Position numbers and translations under genes: made by a program | The notes under the pieces: model-generated | Told to the model about the DNA's origin: nothing | Databases searched by the model: none | What the model saw: the letters and a program-made list of their open reading frames with translations, nothing else | Shown here: positions 49,619-60,695 of the stretch, piece after piece | Position numbering within the stretch: position 1 is the stretch's first letter | Layout of the letters: every line of letters begins with the position of its first letter | Origin: Podospora comata | Lineage: Eukaryota; Ascomycota; Sordariomycetes; Sordariales; Podosporaceae | NCBI GenBank assembly: GCA_017354895.1 | Contig: CP071493.1 | Coordinates: forward strand, 1,178,001 to 1,242,000 | Reading direction: 5' to 3' | DNA length: 64,000 bases

Positions 49619-50716
49619 TATATCTAACTTAATTCTGCATTCATCTCAACACTTGGTGTTTGAGATAGGGGAGGAGGGGGGTTGCTTTCGTTGTACATAG
49701 AGAATTTTTGGCCTGCACACGGCAGGCAAAAAGGGGGTGGTTGTTAGTTTGTATATATATACACCTGTCCCCTTTTGTACCTATCTGGGGCTTTTACCGT
49801 ACTCGCTGTTGTAATGCTTGATACTCACTCACACTCTGTACATGATGAGTATGGTGATACATGTCGGTTTATGTTATCTATTTCGTCTCATGTGGTGTTT
49901 TGTTTTCACCACTGGGCGGCTCCAAGTGTCTGGTTGCTGGGAGAGGAGGTTTATGCATGGTGCATAATTAAGATTTTTCTGGCATAAACCCTTCTCCTTG
50001 TGCATCATCTCTGCATGACAGTCGCCGCACGGACCATATTTAGCCGGTTGTGCATATTTCCGAGGATAACTGTTCATCCAGCAGGAAGATGGATATTGAC
50101 AACTCTTTTACTGAGTTGGTGTTGGACTGCGATTTCTGGGGTCTTGTTTCTCTTTTCGGGCTAATTTTTTTCTGATCCATCAGGGCTCTTTAATCGAGAT
50201 CACGGCGGAGGGCGAGGCTAGGGCTAGGGCCCATCAATTAGGTATCTCTGATGTATGGTCGTATTCCAAACAGCACTCTCCCGTTTGTTGTCCATCTCCT
50301 TCCCGGCACGCAGCTGGGAGACGGGACAGAAATAACCCCCCCGGCTTGGGTGTTACACTGTACATATTTATCTTGATGTGTTTCCTATAAACAAACAACT
50401 AGAGCAGATAACACCTCGCAAAACAAAGACAATTCATAGCATCTCAATACCATGTGCCCTTACCAAAACAGAATTCTCCAGACATACATACACACACATT
50501 TGCCACCCTATACCTGCCCAAAGCCTGACCCTGATAACCGCACAAAAAAGAAATAGATATCCTGCCCTAACCACCCAGCCAATAAAACGCCAAAGACATA
50601 ACACAACCCTGAACCCCCAAGCTCCTTAAATAATGCTGATAAATGGGTCACTGATTTGCTCAAGACGTCTATCTCCTGGCAACTTTCCGTTGACGCGTAG
50701 AGCGACGTTTGGTATC
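48875..50716. other. 1.8 kb convergent 3' region rich in microsatellites
   Basis: It lies between the flavohemoglobin stop and the gcn5 downstream frame. It holds a CATA/CACA repeat near 49059-49082, a GAA/GAAGAA run near 49121-49156, several T-runs, a TCA repeat at about 49588-49619 and TATATATA near 49752-49760. No gene is visible. Long 3' UTRs of both genes are likely. Confidence 0.5.
49588..49619. repeat. (TCA)n microsatellite
   Basis: About ten perfect copies of TCA in a row, preceded by degenerate TCATTG copies. Located in the flavohemoglobin 3' flank. Confidence 0.9.
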
Positions 50717-51010
50717 CTACACCGCTGGCTGCTGCTCCCCTTGCTTCTCATCCGCATTACTGAGCTCCAACGCCTTCAGACTTGCATCGCACATTGCGAC
50801 ATCTCCGTCGACATCTTTGGGCAGACGGCTCTCTCGAGGTGGCTGTTGCTCCGGCTGTTGTTCCGGCTGCTGCCCCAACTGCTGCTGCTGTGAAGATGCC
50901 GTTGCCGACGCTGCCCGAGCCGCAACAGTACTGTTCCTCGAACTAACCCTTGTCGGTGGGCGACCCCTCCCACGCTTTGGCTTTTGCTGCTTCTGTGGCT
51001 TCGCGCCCAA
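50717..51010 (-). other. In-frame AT-hook/Gln-rich frame directly after the gcn5 stop
   Basis: Seen: after the gcn5 TAG (51013-51011) the same frame stays open for 97 sense codons before a second TAG. The encoded peptide contains a canonical AT-hook (KPKRGRGRPP near its residues 11-20), an Ala/Ser stretch, a Gln-rich QQPEQQPEQQPP run and an acidic tail ending EQQPAV. There is no ATG at its start, so it cannot be an ordinary separate gene. Options are stop-codon readthrough giving a C-terminally extended Gcn5, alternative splicing that skips the TAG, or a recently truncated tail. The DNA is CAG/GC-rich and other frames are also partly open, so openness alone is weak; the AT-hook and composition carry the argument. 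The base after the stop (TAG T) is not the strongest readthrough context. Confidence 0.4.
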
Positions 51011-52279
<1,269 letters not shown>

Positions 52280-52713
52280 GTTGCGCGCTGCGATTCCGGG
52301 ATGAAAGCGAGTGAGGGCTGTATATGGGCGACGGCTCAAGCTGTCAAGCTTCTGGCGCCATTCATTTCGATGACAAGCGCCGGGGATTGATGGAAGTTGT
52401 CGCGTTGCCGATTGACGATGGCTCCGATGATGATGCGGAGAGAAGTGGATCTCGGTTCTCGAAGCTGCCACTTGCTGCGGCGCCTGGCCCCGGCTGCGAC
52501 TGCAGGGCTGCCCCACCGACAGGGGGCCGCTGCCTGCGGAGAATAGCACTAGTCCGTTTCGGGGTTCGAACACGTTCCCGTTCTTGAGCTTCAGCTTCAC
52601 GTCCAGTGAAGCTGCCCCAGAGCTGCTGGCACCGACAGCCTATCCGTACAGGCAATCACCAACTCTGCATCCTTCATCTGTCTACTACCACATCTCCAGC
52701 ACCATCACAGCAC
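52280..52713. promoter_or_regulatory. Shared divergent promoter of gcn5 and OST5
   Basis: 434 bp separate the two start codons, so both promoters and leaders must fit here. It contains a perfect 9 bp inverted repeat (separate entry). No TATA box is obvious; the region is GC-balanced, as for housekeeping genes. Confidence 0.6.
52592..52614. repeat. Perfect inverted repeat in the gcn5-OST5 promoter
   Basis: CAGCTTCAC at 52592-52600 and GTGAAGCTG at 52606-52614 are exact reverse complements around GTCCA. The site lies 100 bp from the OST5 ATG and 313 bp from the gcn5 ATG. Symmetry and position suggest a dimer-binding site; this is inference. Confidence 0.55.
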
Positions 52714-53073
52714 ATGGATTCTTCACTGCACGAGGTCTGGCAGGCTGCGTCCGGCTCGCCGTTCACCCCCGCCATCGGCAAGGACAACCAGTTTCTCTTG
52801 GCCTTCATTCTCCTGGTCCTGGGCTTTGGCCTCAGTGGCGCGTTCGCTCTGAGTATGCTTGCACCTGCACCTCCTCCGCGCAAACCATCTTGCTAACCCT
52901 GACATTGCGACAGACCGGTCTGTAGTGAGCCTCCCAACTTTGGCTGTGCCTGCGTCGTTGTCGCTTGCGTACGTTTTCCACCCACCTGGTCCAGATCCAT
53001 AGGGATATTCGTTCTAACATCCAAAAGGGTTGGTGTGGTTTACATGTTCTGTGCGGTCGGGGTCTACGTTTAA
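52714..53073 (+). CDS. OST5: Oligosaccharyltransferase subunit Ost5 (TMEM258 homologue)
   Basis: Three small exons, 52714-52852, 52914-52968 and 53028-53073, with introns of 61 bp (GTATGC...GACAG, CTAAC branch) and 59 bp (GTACGT...CAAAAG, CTAAC branch). The product is 79 residues, the length of human TMEM258. Topology is two hydrophobic helices: LLAFILLVLGFGLSGAFAL, then, after the loop NRSVVSLPTL, AVPASLSLAVGVVYMFCA. The end GVYV is a hallmark shared with yeast Ost5 (GVYV) and TMEM258 (GIYV). Known: Ost5 is a structural subunit of the ER oligosaccharyltransferase, contacting Ost1 near Stt3, needed for efficient N-glycosylation. The first exon alone gives a frame that ends in the intron, so the gene is easily missed. 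Splicing was traced codon by codon. The Rad1 gene starts 97 bp downstream. Confidence 0.9.
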
Positions 53074-53170
53074 GATACCCTCGAAATCTGTACCATAATT
53101 CTTTCCTTCGCACAAAAGCAATTCGATTCCTGTTTGACATTCCTCGTTTCCACCACCCCCACCGACCAAG

Positions 53171-54205
53171 ATGGACGCACCAGACCCCCCTATCTTCCGA
53201 GCCGTCACCAGCTCAACCAGACTTCTCTATCAGCTACTCAAAGCGATCAATTTCACCAATAAAGTCCACGTCGAGATCACCGAGAAAGGAATCCGCTTCT
53301 CGACCGACCACGCCAGAGTGATGCAAGGCGTCACCCATTGGGACAAATCTCTCTTTACCTCGTATACCACAAATATTCCCGCCCCCGAAGAATCCAACGG
53401 CAACCCCGACGACGAAGACGATGCCCCTCCCCCCTCGGTCATATTTCAACTATCTCTACCCGCCCTCTTGGAAACCCTTCAGATCTTTGGCGCCGCCGAC
53501 GCAGCCGCCCGCCAGGCCAGATCAGACATTGACCCCTACCGCAGCACCAACCTCCGCAACTACCGCTCCGACGCCTTCTCCAACCAGACCCTCGGCATGA
53601 GCAACGGCACTTGTTCGCTATCCTACAATGCCGAAGGTGACCCCTTCAGCATCATCCTCGAAGAAGGTAGCGTGAAGACGACCTGCAACCTCACAACCTA
53701 TGTTCCTGAAATCCCAGAGGACATCCCCTTTGACATTGAAGATTTGGGATTCAAGATCATCACCCAGGCCAAGTGGCTGCTGGATGCCCTGGCTGAACTT
53801 GCGCCCGCTTCGCCAGAAAAATTGATAATTACCGCTAGCAAAGCAGCGCCTTACCTCAAGCTTACAAGTGTAGGGGGTGCTTTGGGGAGTGGTGGGATCG
53901 ATTTTGCGCAGGGAAAGGACTTGCTCGAGACTTTTTCCGTGAGGAAGAAGAAGTGGAGCCAGGCTTTCAAGTTTGATATGCTCAAGGCGGCGAACGAGGC
54001 GATGAGGATTGCGACAAAGGTTAGTTTGAGAGGGGATGGGCAGGGGGTGTTGAGCATGCAGTTTTTGGTCGAGGTGGGGGGGGAGGGGGGAGGGGTGTGT
54101 TTTTTGGACTTTAGGTTTGTGCCTTATGCTGATAGGGAGGAGGAGGACGACGACGACGAGACGGAGTGTGAGGAGGGGGAACATGGGATGGAGGTTGATG
54201 GGTAG
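53171..54205 (+). CDS. rad1: DNA-damage checkpoint clamp subunit Rad1 (9-1-1 complex)
   Basis: Single exon, 344 residues. Rad1 (S. cerevisiae Rad17) forms the PCNA-like Rad9-Hus1-Rad1 ring loaded at damaged DNA to activate the ATR/Mec1 checkpoint. Evidence: the opening FRAVTSSTRLLYQLLKAINF and ITEKGIRFSTDHARVMQG match the first PCNA-like domain of Rad1/Rec1 proteins; SLFTSY and VIFQLSLPALLETLQIFG follow; the second half carries CNLTTY, ITQAKWLLDALAEL and the end strand LSMQFLVEV...CFLDFRFVPY. The acidic tail (EEEDDDDETECEEGEHG) is a low-complexity extension. A loop with NPDDEDDAPPP near residue 80 is also probably disordered. It starts 97 bp after the OST5 stop, so its promoter overlaps the OST5 3' end. 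An AATAAA lies 44 bp past the stop. Confidence 0.93.
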   Translation: MDAPDPPIFRAVTSSTRLLYQLLKAINFTNKVHVEITEKGIRFSTDHARVMQGVTHWDKSLFTSYTTNIPAPEESNGNPDDEDDAPPPSVIFQLSLPALLETLQIFGAADAAARQARSDIDPYRSTNLRNYRSDAFSNQTLGMSNGTCSLSYNAEGDPFSIILEEGSVKTTCNLTTYVPEIPEDIPFDIEDLGFKIITQAKWLLDALAELAPASPEKLIITASKAAPYLKLTSVGGALGSGGIDFAQGKDLLETFSVRKKKWSQAFKFDMLKAANEAMRIATKVSLRGDGQGVLSMQFLVEVGGEGGGVCFLDFRFVPYADREEEDDDDETECEEGEHGMEVDG

Positions 54206-54248
54206 TTTGGCGGTGATGTGGTATGGACGGCTTTGGGCTGTTGCGGCC

Positions 54249-54254
54249 AATAAA
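54249..54254 (+). terminator. Poly(A) signal of rad1
   Basis: AATAAA 44 bp after the rad1 stop codon; a second copy follows near 54287. Confidence 0.55.
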
Positions 54255-54422
54255 ATGGGGGTTTTTGGTAGACAAGGCTGAAGAAGCAATAAAACTTGGT
54301 TGAACCCCACGTCTCAGTCTGCGTTTTGTGGGAGAAAGCATCAAGAAACCTTCTGGTGATTTTTTCCGCAACCCCTTGGGCTTCTATTTGACATTTGAAC
54401 AGCCTTTCGTTACCAAACAGCA

Positions 54423-54798
54423 ATGGAGATAACTTTGGGTTGTCAGGATGTCGCCAACTCTGGAATCGAATGCTTCAAGTGGACGGACAACCAGATCATC
54501 ACCTATGTCATGGCGCACGCCAAAGACGGCTTTGCTAGTTTGATTATCCTTTCACAACATGGGTTACTGACAGCTTCATTTCACAGGCATGAATTTAACA
54601 ATCGACTCGGACGAAGCCGGGCCACATGTAGCTGCCGTCGTTGATTACGACGGTCCCAACGGGCTGGTGGCGATTGATGGGGAATTCGTAGCGACTGGGT
54701 ACCAGAAGAGCACGAGCGGGATGCGGCTGCATTTGAGTGAGAAGGTGTACACTATGGGAGAGTTTCCGAGGGTGAGGTGGATTCATAAGATTACGTGA
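54423..54798 (+). CDS. Hypothetical 108-residue protein
   Basis: Two exons, 54423-54537 and 54587-54798, with a 49 bp intron (weak donor GTTTGA, branch CTGAC, acceptor TCACAG); joining them gives a continuous frame through FAS-MNL. The product starts MEITLGCQDVANSGIECFKW and ends RVRWIHKIT. It is compact, without signal peptide, membrane helix or low complexity, and reads as alternating beta-strand sequence (HVAAVVDYDG, LVAIDGEFVATGY), perhaps a small beta-sandwich. I recognise no family. Doubt comes from the non-standard donor; an alternative is that only the second part is translated. Codon pattern and amino-acid composition look coding. Confidence 0.6.
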
Positions 54799-55597
54799 GG
54801 GTTGGCTTGGGGAGTTGAAGAAGGTCGGTCATGCCAAATAGCAGTTTTCTTTTTCTTTGCTTTTCGGTCACGACGTATTCATTGAAGGGCTTTACCATGT
54901 CAGCATTAGGAGGCCGAGTCGCGCGGGGTCGTCTGCGAGGCTTCTTTCATCATCCGGCGGTAACTGTAGTGGTCGTATACTACTTATCCTATCAGAATAA
55001 TATTCCTTTATATTTCTGGCAGTATTTCCAAACTCTTCAGCCGGCAGGAAACGTGAGGCTATGGCACAAGGTCAAGCGAAGCGTCTGATGTGAGATGCCT
55101 AGCGCACTCAAGCTCCCGAAATCACACGGTTTTTTAGTTTGGCTCTTCCAAGCAAGAGGTCAAGGTAGCGGGCATGATTGCCAGTCAGCTTACTTGAAGC
55201 TTCAAACCACCCCAGAATACCAGGGTAGAGATGACGGAAGATGTGGCGATGGCGGCGTGGAGATAGACAGTGAGCTTGTAAGATGAATTGATCCGGGTTG
55301 ATTGGTCTACTACAACTTATTCAGCAGGCTGCATATCTGGTCTGGCTTATGCAATTCACCTAGATGTGTTGATACACACTGAGCCTTGGAAATGAGCATA
55401 GGTAGGTGTCATTCAGGGTGGCAGGCAGCTTCGTGAGGCCACGGCCTCGATCATGCTGCTGATATTCAAGACCAAAGAGTTATAAGAAGGCGCATCGTGC
55501 TCATTGGGTCCGATATGAAATCACTACTACTCACAGCTCTCATCAACTCATCAGAATCACATTTTCCCGCCCCCCACGCCCAACCAATTCTGCAATC
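54799..55597. other. 0.8 kb intergenic region
   Basis: AT-richer than its neighbours; the right half must be the promoter of the acidic-tail gene. The frame at 54831-55088 is not convincing. No repeat or RNA gene seen. Confidence 0.5.
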
Positions 55598-56404
55598 ATG
55601 TCATACGTTGAAGCTGCCTCAGGTCAGTACATCTGCTGCACTCCCCAGCTCTGACCTCCCTTCACACTGGGCTTCCAAACTAACCCAGCCACACAAGGCG
55701 GAGTTGAACTCTTCAACAAAGTCGTCGACGCCGTCAAGGGTGCCGTCGGTGCCGTCGAAGAAATCCAAGGCTCCGCCATCAGGATCAAGCGCGCGGCAGC
55801 CGCCGAGGCTCTCAGCGACCAAAACGAGTTCGCCGTCCGCGAGACAATCATCGCCAAGGCCATCGATGCCGTCCATGAGGTAGCTCCCGGCTGCAACATC
55901 CTCATCGTCGCCGACTACGGCCGCGACAAGAAGCACTTCAAAGGCGAGTGGAAGACGCAGCCCAACATCGAGCTAGAGCTTCCCAACGGCCAGTCTGCCT
56001 TGTATCGTCTTTACATGTTCAACTCTGGCAAGTACGACCGCCCGATGGGCCCGATCTGGGAGGCGAACTATATTCAGTACCGGGGTGCCCATGGTGGGGA
56101 TGTCAAGAGGGAGACGCCGGTTGGTTGCATGTACTTGACGTTTCCGGATGGCGATGGTTTGGATCCGAATGCTGAGGATATTGAGGAGGAGGCTGATGAT
56201 GGTGAGCCGATCCCGCCTGAGGGGGATGGGCAGGAGACGGAGCAACCTGCTGCTGAAGAAGAACCGGCCCAGCAAGAGCAGCCTGCAGAGGAAGCTGAGC
56301 AGCCTGCGGAGGAAGCTGAGCAGCCGGCCGAAGAGGAGCAGCCGGCAGAAGAGCAGCCGGCAGAAGAGCAGCAGCCTACCGAGGAGGGTGCTGAGGAACA
56401 GTGA
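55598..56404 (+). CDS. Unknown protein with EQPAEE-repeat acidic tail
   Basis: Two exons: a 25 bp first exon (55598-55622, MSYVEAAS) and 55698-56404; the 75 bp intron has donor GTCAGT and acceptor CACAAG and splits a Gly codon. The product is 243 residues. Residues 9-50 form an Ala/Val-rich amphipathic helix (ELFNKVVDAVKGAVGAVEEI), then a globular domain to ~170 with mixed alpha/beta character (CNILIVADYG, SALYRLYMFNSGKYDRP, NYIQYRGAHGGDVKRE, GCMYLTFP). Residues ~180-243 are an acidic low-complexity tail of repeated EQPAEE/EQPA units, likely slippage-prone. No signal peptide or membrane helix. I recognise no family. A frame reading only from Met at 56000 would miss the N-terminal domain; the ORF at 55497-55883 is out of frame with the rest and is a shadow. 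Confidence 0.8.
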
Positions 56405-56473
56405 GAAGTCGCTGTCGCTGAATATTAGCTGGTGGAACCCATGACTAGTACTGGAATTAGCTTATGCTCTATG

Positions 56474-56479
56474 AATAAA
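56474..56479 (+). terminator. Poly(A) signal of the EQPA-repeat gene
   Basis: AATAAA 70 bp after the stop codon at 56404. Confidence 0.55.
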
Positions 56480-57225
56480 CTTCTGGTTTTGCTTGTTTGT
56501 CAACCTCGACATCTATGATGTCTGGGTCAAGGGCCGTCGCCTACCCTAACCCTTGAAGGTGAAACGAACCTGAAGTGGCCCAAGCTCTAGACGCCAAACT
56601 GAACATCTTCACAATCCTCAAACCACCACTACAAGCTTGATATTAGAAAGCCGTTTGCATATTCAGGGTTGCCAAGGGTCTATCTATATCTCATTGTATC
56701 ATGTAGTCATAAGCACCATGAACTTGGTCTTGAACAAGCTGAACTCCAAACCTCCTGCTTGCCCCGCTCTGACCTAGCTCCAAACCAGCATGAGTGTGAT
56801 CAAACAGATGTGACGGCCGCGACCTGGAGATCGACTCGCCGCCAGTCTGTCCGCCTTTCTGCCTGTTGTGAAAGTAAAAGCTATAAAAGGTCATCGGCTG
56901 TCTGTCTTTATCAGCAGCCTCCCTCCTAGGTCGAGTCGTGCAGCACAAGAAGCTTGACCAAACACCAAGACGTCAGGTACCCCGCGATTGCGCCCCTGCC
57001 CCCTGTTCGAGCTCCCCCCTTTTGTACTACCTGCATCACCCCTACCCCGCAGTTCCCAAACGCGGACAACCACCACGACGACGAGTAACTACAACCTTCA
57101 AACCACCAACCCTTCCAATCCCAACGTCCCAATCCTCCTTTCTGTACTCCAATATCCTCTCTCTTCACCTTATCCCAAGCATCACTGAACCCTCTCCGCC
57201 AGCATCTCAACCCCAGCCTTCCAAA
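56480..57225. promoter_or_regulatory. Promoter and leader of the G6P epimerase gene
   Basis: About 750 bp between tandem genes. The final 250 bp are strongly C-rich on the plus strand, as in other leaders here. A telomere-like CCCTAACCCT lies at 56544-56553. An upstream in-frame ATG at 56938 would add 96 low-complexity residues and is rejected as start. Confidence 0.5.
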
Positions 57226-58250
57226 ATGGTCGAACGCCCCAACAAACCCTCCTCCCTCGTTGCAACCCCCGGCCTCCCCCCCCAACCAACAGTCAACTTC
57301 TCCGACGACAACTCCCTCGTCACCGCCACCCTCCCCACTGGCGAGTCCATCACCGTCCTCCTCTACGGCGCCACCGTCATCTCCTGGAAGGACTCCTCCT
57401 CGACAGAAAAGCTCTGGCTCTCCTCAGCCGCCAAGCTTGACGGCACCAAGCCCGTCCGAGGCGGCATCCCCCTCGTCTTCCCTGTCTTCGGGCCCCCTCC
57501 CGCCGATCACGCTCAGACCTCCTCCCTCCCGCAGCACGGCTTCGCCCGGACGTCCAGGTGGGAATTCCTCGGCAAATCCACCAGCGAGAGCTCGGGCGAT
57601 CAGCAAACGGGGGACCTGTCCGTCAAGCTTGATTTCGGCCTCTCCAGCGCGGCGGACGGGCTGGATCCAAAGGGCAAGGCGGCCTGGCCGTTCAAGTTCA
57701 ACCTGATCTACAGCGTGACGCTGAACAGGAGGGATCTGACGACGAGCTTGGTGGTGACGAATGATGATGAGAGGGCGTTTGATTGCCAGGTTTTGATGCA
57801 TACTTATCTCAAGGTTAAGGTACGCTTCTTTATTCTTCCCGTCTGAAACAGGAGAGAAACGCTGACAGTAATGAAAAACAGGACATCACAAACGTTACCA
57901 TTTCCGGCCTCGACAGCTCATCCTATGTCGACAAGGTTGACGCTGCCTCGACAAAGACACAGTCGGGGGAGATTAGGATTGAGGGCGAGACGGACAGGGT
58001 GTACACCGCCGATGGGCCGGTGACTGTGTCCGAGGGCGGCAAGACTCTCTTTACCGTCACGAGGGACAACCTCTCCAACGTGGTTGTGTGGAACCCCTGG
58101 GTCGAAAAGGCCAAGGGCATGGGTGATTTCGAGCCAAAGGATGGGTACAAGGAGATGCTCTGTGTTGAGCCAGGGTCGGTAGGCGGCTGGCAGACGCTGG
58201 AGAAGGGGGATGCGTTTGAGGGAGCGCAGACGATCGCTTTGGGGGCTTGA
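57226..58250 (+). CDS. Glucose-6-phosphate 1-epimerase
   Basis: Two exons, 57226-57819 and 57882-58250, with a 62 bp intron (GTACGC...AACAG, phase 0). The product is 320 residues. It interconverts alpha- and beta-glucose 6-phosphate in the cytosol (homologue of yeast Ymr099c; aldose-1-epimerase superfamily). Evidence: beta-sandwich start TATLPTGESITVLLYGATV with ISWK; the substrate segment KPVRGGIPLVFPVFGP (75-90); catalytic His104 in LPQHGFARTSRWEF; a second conserved His in VLMHTYLKV; WNPWVEKAKGMGDF; and the general-base Glu294 in MLCVEPGSV. Length agrees with the family (~300). ATG chosen by CAAAATGG context at the end of the C-rich leader. It converges with the F-box gene 270 bp away. Confidence 0.94.
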
Positions 58251-58519
58251 CTGAGGGCTGTTCTCTGAGAGTAGGGAACGATGATATGACCGGATGTGAT
58301 CATGAATTCAGCCATGTGATTTTCTTTTTGGGAAGACGATGTGATGTTTGATTTCGGTGTGGTTTGGTGTTATTTCTAGACAAGTATAAAACACATTCTA
58401 GCAAACTGATCATTGTTCAAGAGACATGATGCAAGCCATTGCAGGATAGGTAAAACATAAAATCAAATTCTATCAAGCAAAAGACATGAAACAAAATCCA
58501 AAAGACGTCTATAAACTGA

Positions 58520-60695
58520 TCATTGAAATCCCCGCGAAGGCCCCCCCAGGTAACTAGCCAAGCGGACATCGTTTGCGTGCCGCTGCAGCGCCTCCCGCAT
58601 CTTCTGGCCATACGCCTGCTCCTGAGCCTCCAGCTGCAGCTCCTCTGGGGTCGCAGACTGCTCTTCCCCTTTTTCAAAATCACTAGGCCCAAACCCAGGC
58701 TGGCTGGAAAAACTCAGTAGCCCCAGCTTCTCCCCCGTCCAGAAAACCAAGTTATTGTTATTGACCTGAGCTTCGCCACCACTGGAAAAAGCCGCGGCCC
58801 TTGTTGCAAGCAGCTTCCGCGCCAGGTCGCCCGAGCCAGGCATCGAGGCAAAGATTGACGGTCCTTCCGTTCTCTCGCTGTGTCCGATTCTGTGCCGGCG
58901 CACCTCGGTGAAGCCGTCACGTTCGAACCACTTGACGTACCCCATGCCATCTGCCACGGCGAGGCAAGAGCCGTGGTTGACGACGGACATTAGTTTGGAG
59001 TGGGCACATGTCTGCCGGTTTCTGGCCGGCTCTCCCACAGGTGGCAAACCGTAAAGCTCCAGAGATCCCTTTGACTTGTACTCGCCGCATGCGATGAGGG
59101 TTCTTCCCGGGGCAGATTTGGACTTTTCCACTTGCTCCAGCGAGAGGCGTGCCTGGCGGCGGGCTTGAGAGTCTTCGTAGGAAAAGGGATACGGTAGCGA
59201 TGTCATGCTGCAGAGATTGGCGCCCGAGTAGACTGTTCCTTTGATGCGGGAAAATTGGCGGCGGTCGTAGTGCAGGATGCTCTTGAAGCGACCGGCGACG
59301 TAGATGTCGTCGGACAGGCTGCTGGGTTGGCCTTCTACTGGGAGGTGAAGGATACTCACAGGCCCTGGCTGTGCAAGGGGGACGTAAGGGGGTAGAGGCG
59401 AGTCGTCAAATAGCTGTCGGTATGGATCTTGGCTGATGTCTTCGAGTTGTACTTTCGTCCCGTCAAAGGCATCTATCGTGTCAACAATATCGGCTCGAGG
59501 GGGGCTTCTAGATCGGTAGTCATGAAGGTGAAGGCCGAGGCTTGTGCCGACAGTGAGAGGAACGGCCGAGTTGGCGGCTGATAAAGTCGCGATAGACCAC
59601 GGGAATGTCTCACGGTGTATGACTGACAGTGTGGGTAAGTCGACCTCGATAAGATCTGATACAGGTAGTTGTTAGCCAGTTTCAACCGAAGAAAGTTGGT
59701 GACAACTTACTTTGCTGTACCGCAAAAAATGCCCTGTGTCTCTGGCTATCCACGCTCACACACTCAGTGACGCCAGAATCTATCTGATTAGATCTGGTCT
59801 TGGGACCGACAAACAAGATGCCCGGTCGGCTACGAGCAACGATGGCACCTCTTTTCGTGGCAGAACCGCCACTGACATGCCAGAGGCAGACGCTCCCATC
59901 ATCTAGGGGAGAGACTGCCAGTACCTTTCCGTCCAGACGTTCTTCGCCGTCGGGATAGTACAAAGCTACCCCCCTGGTCTCCACAAAATCGGCTGCTGAC
60001 CTGGACTTGGTTCCAGTGCCATGAGCGTATGGCGTCTGAAACCACGATACGACTATCGGGCCTTGCCGGCGTATGTATTCATCATACCAAGAGACCTGCT
60101 CATCAGGGAAGATTGGGTCCCAATTGGCCGTGATGCGAACTCGTTCTCTCTCTAGACGTTGCGAACTGCTGAGGCGGTCCCCGTCTACTTCTAAGCCAGA
60201 GATGCACTTTATCCAAGAGTCTTCATTTGCCTCTCCAGCTTCCTCTGACGGAGCCCTCACACCGTTGGCGGCTTGGAGGAGGGCAAAGTTGAGATTTTGC
60301 AGCCGAAGACGACTACGTAGCGAAGAAAGATAGGACGAGTCTCGCAAACATCTTGCGCGCCAGACGACATCATCACGAGCAATTTTGCTGAACTCGCGGG
60401 ATACGCGTTGGACGGGGACAAGTTCTGGTGGCTCAAGAACTGCAATTTGTTAGCTTCAGGTCAGGAGAGAGGGAGTGAGGTCTTGAAAGAGAAAATGTGG
60501 TAGAACCACGTCAATTCTTCAACCCGCGTGGCAACTTTGGCCTGGCCTGCATAGCCGGATCTGGAGAGCTGGCTAGGTTGTCCACGGCATTGGCGGGGAG
60601 GGTGGTGGTGAGCAGCTTGGTAGAAAGTGGACCCTGGACTTACATGACAGCACGTGGAGCAAAAGCTCCTTAGGCAAGCTCCCCAAACTTGCCAT
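58520..60695 (-). CDS. F-box protein with WD/beta-propeller-like region
   Basis: Three exons, 60695-60644, 60439-59711 and 59655-58520; introns of 204 bp (GTAAGT, branch GCTAACA) and 55 bp (GTAAGT, branch GCTAACA). The product is 638 residues. The F-box is reconstructed only across the first intron: LGSLPKELLLHVLS in the 52 bp first exon and FLEPPELVPVQRVSREF in exon 2, followed by DDVVWRARC. This would bind Skp1 in an SCF ubiquitin ligase. The remainder shows loosely repeated beta-strand units such as KVLAVSPLDDGSVCLWHV, SLGLHLHDYRS and CLAVADGMGYVKWFERDG, consistent with a degenerate propeller that would bind substrate. A C-terminal helix (EELQLEAQEQAYGQKMREAL) ends the chain. Substrate unknown. 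Both junctions give continuous reading and good consensus, but the short first exon rests on the F-box match. Confidence 0.85.

Noticed and set aside
55619-55936. Minus-strand 105-codon frame opposite the EQPA-repeat gene
   Set aside because: It mirrors codon bias of the plus-strand exon; the plus-strand product is coherent through a good intron.
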